From Iris pallida (Eukaryota; Streptophyta; Magnoliopsida; Asparagales; Iridaceae), in the NCBI GenBank assembly GCA_029216955.1, contig JANAVB010005597.1, positions 47,169,568-47,233,567 on the forward strand: a DNA stretch of 64,000 nt, given 5' to 3'. Within the stretch, counting starts at the first letter, position 1. Each line of letters begins with the position of its first letter. The notes beneath the pieces were generated by a model, which was not told the DNA's origin, ran no database searches, and saw only the letters and a program-made list of their open reading frames with translations. A program made the translations under genes and the position numbers. Positions 59,401 to 64,000 of this stretch are shown one piece after another.

Positions 59401-59770
59401 GTCGCGGTTGTAGAAGTGTGTTGCCTTGTCGACGACAGAGGCAGATCACATTGCGGCGACGGAGGCTTGCAAGGAGTTGCTGTGGATAAAGAAGCTGCTA
59501 CAGGAAATAGGACTGAAGCAAGAGCAGTATACTTTGCTTTGCGACAGTCAAAGTGCTATTCACCTTGTGAAGAACCAGACATTTCATAGTCGGTCCAAGC
59601 ACATCGAGACTCGATATCATTAGATACGGGATGTGGTTGAGAAGAAGGATGCGGCGCTTGAGAAGGTTCATACTGATGACAATGGAGCGGACATGCTCAC
59701 GAAGGTTCTTCCGAGGGGGAAGTTTGAGTACTGCATGCAGATCGTCAGGATGACGACCTCCTCCACATAG
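56490..59770 (+). pseudogene. Copia protease, integrase, RT and RNase H (broken)
   Basis: Protease is shown by WLVDSGASAHVS. The pre-integrase zinc region is LWHRRLGHIS...CTHC. The integrase acidic residues lie in LIHSDVCGP, LSDNGGEY and NGVAEHMNRT. RT runs from NRWVFRVKQ through MDVKTTFLHGDL to the active site YVDDM. RNase H has YTDADMAGD, TEADHIAATEA and LLCDSQSAIHL. Stops at 58,251 and 58,683 (TAG, Trp positions), 59,411 (TAG, Gln) and 59,621 (TAG, Trp) interrupt it. A slip in the GA run at about 58,929-58,941 shifts frame 3 to frame 2. The natural stop is at 59,768-59,770. Confidence 0.94.
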
Positions 59771-59787
59771 TTGTGAAGGGAGAGATT
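59771..59787 (+). other. Copia polypurine tract
   Basis: GTGAAGGGAGAGA lies just before the 3' LTR. Confidence 0.8.
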
Positions 59788-60523
59788 TGTTGGAGTGGGT
59801 GGGGTTCCCACCTATGTGGAGAATACCCCGGAGAGCGACGAGCGCCATCCGTGTGTCGGAGAAGCTTGGGGAGTGCATGGATTTTATTTTGGTACATATA
59901 TGGTAAGGAAATATATGATTTGATTTCCATATTTACTTTGATTATATATTTATGATTGGACCCTTCATATAGTAGCTTTCCATATTATTGGGTTTCCAAT
60001 TATGGTAAGCTAATTATGATTGGATTTCCATTAAATATATGATTGATTTATATTGGAAGTTTTTATATATTTTGACCTTCCATGTATGTGTTCCCAAGGG
60101 CTTATAAAAGGGTGATGTATGCTAGTTGTAAAATTATCTCAAAACAAAAAGTGCTTTACAATCTTTGAGAGAGAGAGAGAGAGGATTAAGGACTATTGTG
60201 AAGGAGAGATTGCTTCGAATAATTTTTCGGCATCTCTTGTTCTTCGGAGTCCGCAATCAAAAAATTTCTTCTTTCAAGTGAGTTGTGGTGATCCGTGTTG
60301 GATCGGGAGGAGCTTGTAGAGGGTGTATTATCTTTATTCCATTAGTGGAGGTTCTTCAGGGTTAGACTCCGATCGTCCCGTGGTTTTTCCCGTAAGAGTT
60401 TTCTACGTCAAAAATCTTTGTGTCTGCGATTGTGTTTGGCGTTTTTGGTTTGTGTGCTTTTGCTCGGTTCTCTCGCAGGACTTTCTGGTTTGGGGGAACG
60501 GTTTTCGCACTTCGTTTCCAACA
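59788..60523 (+). mobile_element. Copia 3' LTR
   Basis: 736 bp, TGTTGGAGTGGG...TTTCCAACA, seven bases longer than its partner, partly from a longer GA run near 60,170. Confidence 0.95.
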
Positions 60524-60528
60524 AGTTT

Positions 60529-61250
60529 CCTATAAAAAAAATATAGGTCACACTGTAACACCCACAATCGTTGTGACCTAGGAGAGAACATGTTTGATAC
60601 ACATATTTTGGGGGACATTTGACTCCCCCTCCTCTAAGTCCACCAGCTTCATCGGTTTCTTCTTCCAAGTCATCACCATCACCACCAGGGCCGGCCCAGA
60701 GAGTTGGGTTGTCCTATCCGGAGCTAATTTTGGTTGTCCCTTGGTCCTTAATGTGAGCCGGTCGTGATGTTCATCCGTGACTCTGACCTTTGGTGGGATC
60801 ATGTCGAGCTTGGGGGCTTGCCCAAACAGAGGAGAGTTGCCCAAGTTTCAAGTCTTGTCCGACTTATCCCAGGGCGAGCCCTGATCACCATCTTCTTCGT
60901 ACTTCTGGATGGCTACCTCTGTAGCCTCGACCGGGTGTTTTTATGGTCTCGAGGTCTGCTATGGGGAACAGAAGTTGTGGATTCTTGGTTGACGAGGACT
61001 CCGACGGGTTCTGTTGGGGAGAGGTAACACTCCCTTCAGGTGGAGGAACTGAAGGGAGTTCCTCTTTCTTGCAAGATGGGGATACACCTCTGTATGATCC
61101 TTCAGCGTTTGGTTTGAACCTTGGTAAATCTTGTAGCAACATTGCTCAAGCCTATAGCCTGTTTGAGTACAGTAATAAGTGTAAAGAATCTCAAACAAAA
61201 TCTATATAGTTTGACATTAGTCTGATTAAGCTTGTTTAAAAGTAATTTCT
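60529..61250 (-). other. Exon-like minus-strand sequence, possible broken host gene
   Basis: On the minus strand a 60-70 codon open stretch (61,142 to about 60,950) reads KPNAEGSYRGVSPSCKKEEL and VPPPEGSVTSPQQNPSESSS, preceded by an acceptor-like TACTCAAACAG. Further on, in other frames, come VAIQKYEEDGDQGSPWDKSD and DDLEEETDEAGGL. Balanced base use and acidic, Ser-rich text look like gene sequence, but frames shift and no domain is recognisable. A CAGGGCCGGCCC word at about 60,686 may be the end of a hAT-like fragment. It may belong with the exon at 54,835-54,893. Confidence 0.35.
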
Positions 61251-61257
61251 AAAGGTA

Positions 61258-61368
61258 CTCCATATTTTATTTTAGGACAGTCGAGTCCTAGTACTGCCAA
61301 CAAAGTTGACAGTCCTTCTTAATGTTAGTTGGCAGTCCTAATGGACTGTCCTGAAATAAAATGTGGAG
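61258..61368. mobile_element. Stowaway-like MITE
   Basis: The 111-bp element has inverted ends: CTCCATATTTTATTTTAGGA at the left and the complement of TCCTGAAATAAAATGTGGAG at the right. It has TA on its left and TG on its right, close to the TA duplication of Stowaway elements. Pairing goes on with GACAGT(C) and, further in, CTGCCAAC/GTTGGCAG. Confidence 0.75.
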
Positions 61369-61772
61369 TGACTTTAAAAATTACCTTTCTAAAGTGGAAT
61401 GTTTCCATTTAATGCACAGAAAATAGCAGCAGCGTTACAATAGCAGAAAAATTATAGAATTTGAACCAACGTAGAATCACCGATGTGCTTCCGTAACAGG
61501 CAAAACAAAAGGTTTCTCCAGATATCATGCTTCGTTTTCAAGTGAAATTCTTCAAATGCACAGATGTCAATACCATTAAATAACAGAAAATTACCTAGGA
61601 AAATCAAACTTCGATGATATGAAAGGAGGGGGTAACAACTTTGACAAAATTGCGTATGGTAATATATATCGTATGGTAATATATATCGTTGTAGCCTATG
61701 CCAATATATGTGCAAGCACAAAAGTGAAGTCGTATATAAGAAGCTTTGCATTCATTTTTGAAATTTCAATTT

Positions 61773-61946
61773 GAAGAAGAAGACTTTTTGTTGAAGGTGA
61801 TTTACTGTTTATTTTAACAAGGGATATAACGTACATAACAACTGCATCTCATTTCACTTTGGAGAAGAAGACATTTTGTTGAAGATGATTTACTGTTTAT
61901 TTTAACAAGGGATGTAACGTATATTACAACTGCATCTCATTTTCAA
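61773..61946. repeat. 88-bp tandem duplication
   Basis: Two copies of a sequence containing TTTACTGTTTATTTTAACAA, then GGGAT and ACTGCATCTCATTT, 88 bp apart. Confidence 0.88.
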
Positions 61947-62503
61947 TATTTCAGAAAGTTGTAAGTCAAGTTTAACATTTTTTGGCTTGGCTATTGGAGA
62001 GGCTTATGTTTTCCGCTGCAAAAAATTTCAATTAAAGAGTAATTTAAATCTTAATATATGTTATTCAATTTCTCTGTGATCAAATTCTATACAAATATAT
62101 GCTTTACAAAATGATGACAAGCACAGTTATATAAGCGCAAATTAGACTTATACGACATCACGTCCAGTGACGACTATCAATTCGACGGAATCGGAATGAA
62201 ACAGCCTCTATCGCAGCTGCTAACACTTGTCCCTCCCCGTGCACAGCCCGGCTCCTCCGGCTGACCTCTCTCCCATCCTCTTATGACCTTCACTTCGGCA
62301 AACTCCCGGCCAACCTATTGTCCATTCAGGATCGATCCTGACGCCTCCCCATATCGCCCTCCTGAACCGACCTTCCGCCGGCCTGCTCCCGACAGACCAC
62401 CAGCATCTCCGCCTTCATCGCCCAACTCCACGCACCCCTATCACCCTCGAGCTCCATTGTTCCCTTCGCACCGCCGAACCCCGCTGGCAGTGCCCCATAC
62501 GTT
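61947..62503. other. Stretch without identified gene
   Basis: AT-rich to about 62,150, then C-rich with a Pro-rich ORF from 62,283 that shows no domain. It may be a degraded GC-rich gene fragment. Confidence 0.4.
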
Positions 62504-62809
62504 CAGGACCGGCCCTGGCCCTGGGCTAGCGCCCAGGGCCCCATGGATTATGGTGGCCCAAAAAATTAAAAAAAAAAATAGTAATCTTGTATCTAAAATA
62601 GAACTAATATGTAACATGATCAGCTTTTATTACAAAATAATTGTGGTGTAGTGGTTATTTTGTTAAAACTTGCACACGAGAGGTCATAGTTCAATTCTTG
62701 GTTGTAATATTTTTTTAAATTTACTTGTACTTTAATTATTATTTTTATTATATATGGGCCCCTTTTTAAAAGTTTGCCTATGGCTCCCATAAACTCAGGG
62801 TTGGCCCGG
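62504..62809. mobile_element. hAT-like non-autonomous element
   Basis: It starts CAGGACCGGCCCTGG and ends CAGGGTTGGCCCGG, imperfect inverted repeats of the GGGCCGGCCC type also seen in the element at 50,003. The interior has the same order of parts as that element: GTAGTGGTTA and AGTTCAATTCTTGG, a T-rich run, then GGCTCCCAT near the right end. Flanking 8-mers CATACGTT and CATGGGTC match at five of eight positions. Confidence 0.55.
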
Positions 62810-63175
62810 CATGGGTCCGACCACTGCCCCACTCTTCTTGACGAACCAGTGTGCACCCTCGTCTCCTCACCCTGCAGCGCGGTGCGCCGACGCGTTCCAG
62901 TACCAAATCAAGTCCCTGACTGCTTGACCCCGCCTCCAGCGAGCGGTGAGGACCAGCACAGTTTTCCCCGACCCCGTGGTCCGTAGTGAGCCTTTTTCTT
63001 TTTCTTCTTTATAAAAGATTAGAGTAGTAAACAACAAGGGATAGAATGTGAATAAGTGAGTAGTTATTTGGGCCCGAAACTAATTAAAATAGGTTTAAAG
63101 ATATTAAAATATCATTGGGCCGAAATGGTCGGGCTTTAGCTTACAAATATATAGTTTAGCTTATGTTTTATCAAG

Positions 63176-63280
63176 TCCCGTGCTGGTAGCTCAAGTGGAA
63201 AGAGCATGGACACCAGGCGGAGTCGAAATAGTTCGAACCTCCCAACCGTAAAAACATGTAGGTATATGTGCGTTGTCATA
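63176..63280 (+). mobile_element. tRNA-derived SINE
   Basis: A box TGGTAGCTCAAGTGG (63,184-63,198) and B box AGTTCGAACCT (63,230-63,240) are at tRNA-like spacing. A T-rich, AAAAAGAGAG tail follows. The rest does not fold as a full tRNA. Confidence 0.65.
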
Positions 63281-64000
63281 AAAAGAGAGAGCTTATGTTT
63301 GTTATGAAAATGATTAGCTTTAGTAGTATATAGTTAATGGGCTTTGGTAAGCCTTGTCAATTGGGTATAATGATATTAAGATGATATTAGGTAGAAAGAA
63401 TTGTATGGGCCAAGCCAATTGGGCCTTGATATATCAAATAAGTAGTTGATCTTATTTGGGATTTAGGTAGGCCAATAAATGATTATTATAGAATTTTTGG
63501 ATAAATAACGACTAGCTAAAATAACTAAATATAACGTACTCTAGTTAGGAAACAAATGCCAAAATTAGATCGGAAACACCTAATAAGAAATTCTAAAGTA
63601 GGTACTCCTAGCCAATTTGTCTAATTTTAACTTCAACTAATTTGACTATTCTGTACCCTCGTCACTTGTGGACTTCAAAATCTGGAATTTCGGTCTTCAT
63701 CCAAATATCGTATTTGAGACTTCCTTATATTAATTTGGGCCATTTGGAATTATTTGGGATCGATGGAACTATTATTTATATCATTTGGGATCATTTTTGG
63801 AAGTAAGCATTTGAGCCGATTTCGTCGACACGTTCGTGTCGCACACGTCAACTTTGAACTAACCAGAAACGAGTGTTTACACTTTCTCCTTCCAATACTT
63901 TTTAGTTTCTATAATTGCATGTTCTAGATAGTTTGAACATGATTTTGAAATAATTAGCATAAACAAATTAAATAGTTCTTTATATTTCATTATTGCGCGA
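63281..64000. other. AT-rich stretch, no gene seen
   Basis: I see no gene. TAGCCAATTTGTCTAATTTT and CTAATTTGACTATTCTG near 63,610-63,650 resemble a stretch in the LTR of element A near 1,215, so part of an LTR may begin here. Confidence 0.35.

Larger units (their letters stand above)
54947..60523 (+). mobile_element. Full-length Copia element (broken)
   Basis: The 5,577-bp element is flanked by AGTTT on both sides (54,942-54,946 and 60,524-60,528), with LTRs 54,947-55,675 and 59,788-60,523. The order of protease, integrase, RT and RNase H is that of Ty1-Copia. Its gag start and zinc knuckle resemble the Tork/TNT1 group, but I did not establish the lineage. Its LTRs differ by about 3% in the first 220 bp. 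Confidence 0.96.

Noticed and set aside
63183..63255. tRNA gene
   Set aside because: Only the boxes match; the acceptor stem does not pair. Called a SINE.

Overview
This window is nuclear DNA from a flowering plant with a large, repeat-rich genome. The evidence is nested Ty3-Gypsy and Ty1-Copia LTR retrotransposons, Tat elements with a second RNase H, Tekay/Del-type chromoviruses, a CACTA element with a 3-bp target duplication, small MITEs, tRNA-derived SINEs and long (TA)n arrays. I cannot name the species. Almost all of it is transposable-element sequence, and one short intact ORF (52,552-52,821) is the only good candidate for a host gene.

Layout. (1) 1-12,353 is a non-autonomous (LARD-like) LTR element, called A here. 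It has a cut-off left LTR (1-2,055), a non-coding interior and a right LTR (5,798-12,353). The right LTR is split by a solo LTR of the Tekay family (8,049-11,439, TSD GGCGG). (2) 12,354-18,212 plus 41,489-44,298 is a degenerate Tat-lineage Gypsy element. It carries protease, RT, two RNase H domains and integrase, then a long 3' region with antisense ORFs and a probable 3' LTR. Element A sits in its gag-pro region. (3) 18,213-41,488 (TSD AAAAG) is a second non-coding LTR element on the minus strand, E2, inside the Tat 3' region. One E2 LTR hosts a complete Tekay-type Gypsy element on the minus strand (21,067-31,904, TSD ATTTA) and a further solo LTR (31,983-35,741). The other E2 LTR keeps the empty sites and carries its own MITE.

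(4) 44,386-47,455 is a LINE reverse-transcriptase relic split by a 2.0-kb CACTA element (44,582-46,618, TSD AAC). (5) 47,456-54,946 holds simple repeats, a solo Copia-type LTR (49,259-49,907, TSD TTATT), a hAT-type MITE (TSD GTATTAAT), a SINE and the small host-like ORF. (6) 54,947-60,523 is a full-length but broken Copia element (TSD AGTTT). It separates two stretches of exon-like minus-strand sequence. (7) 60,529-64,000 holds that exon-like sequence, a Stowaway-like MITE, a hAT-like element and another SINE.

Relationships. A, E2 and the autonomous Tekay element share a PBS-like leader and a polypurine-tract block. This suggests that the two non-coding families were mobilised by Tekay-type proteins. 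By eye over about 220-270 bp, LTR divergence is about 7% for A, 5-6% for E2 and 3% for both Tekay and Copia, which agrees with the nesting order. Inactivation is mainly by nonsense changes at Trp, Gln and Arg codons, the pattern expected from deamination of methylated cytosine.
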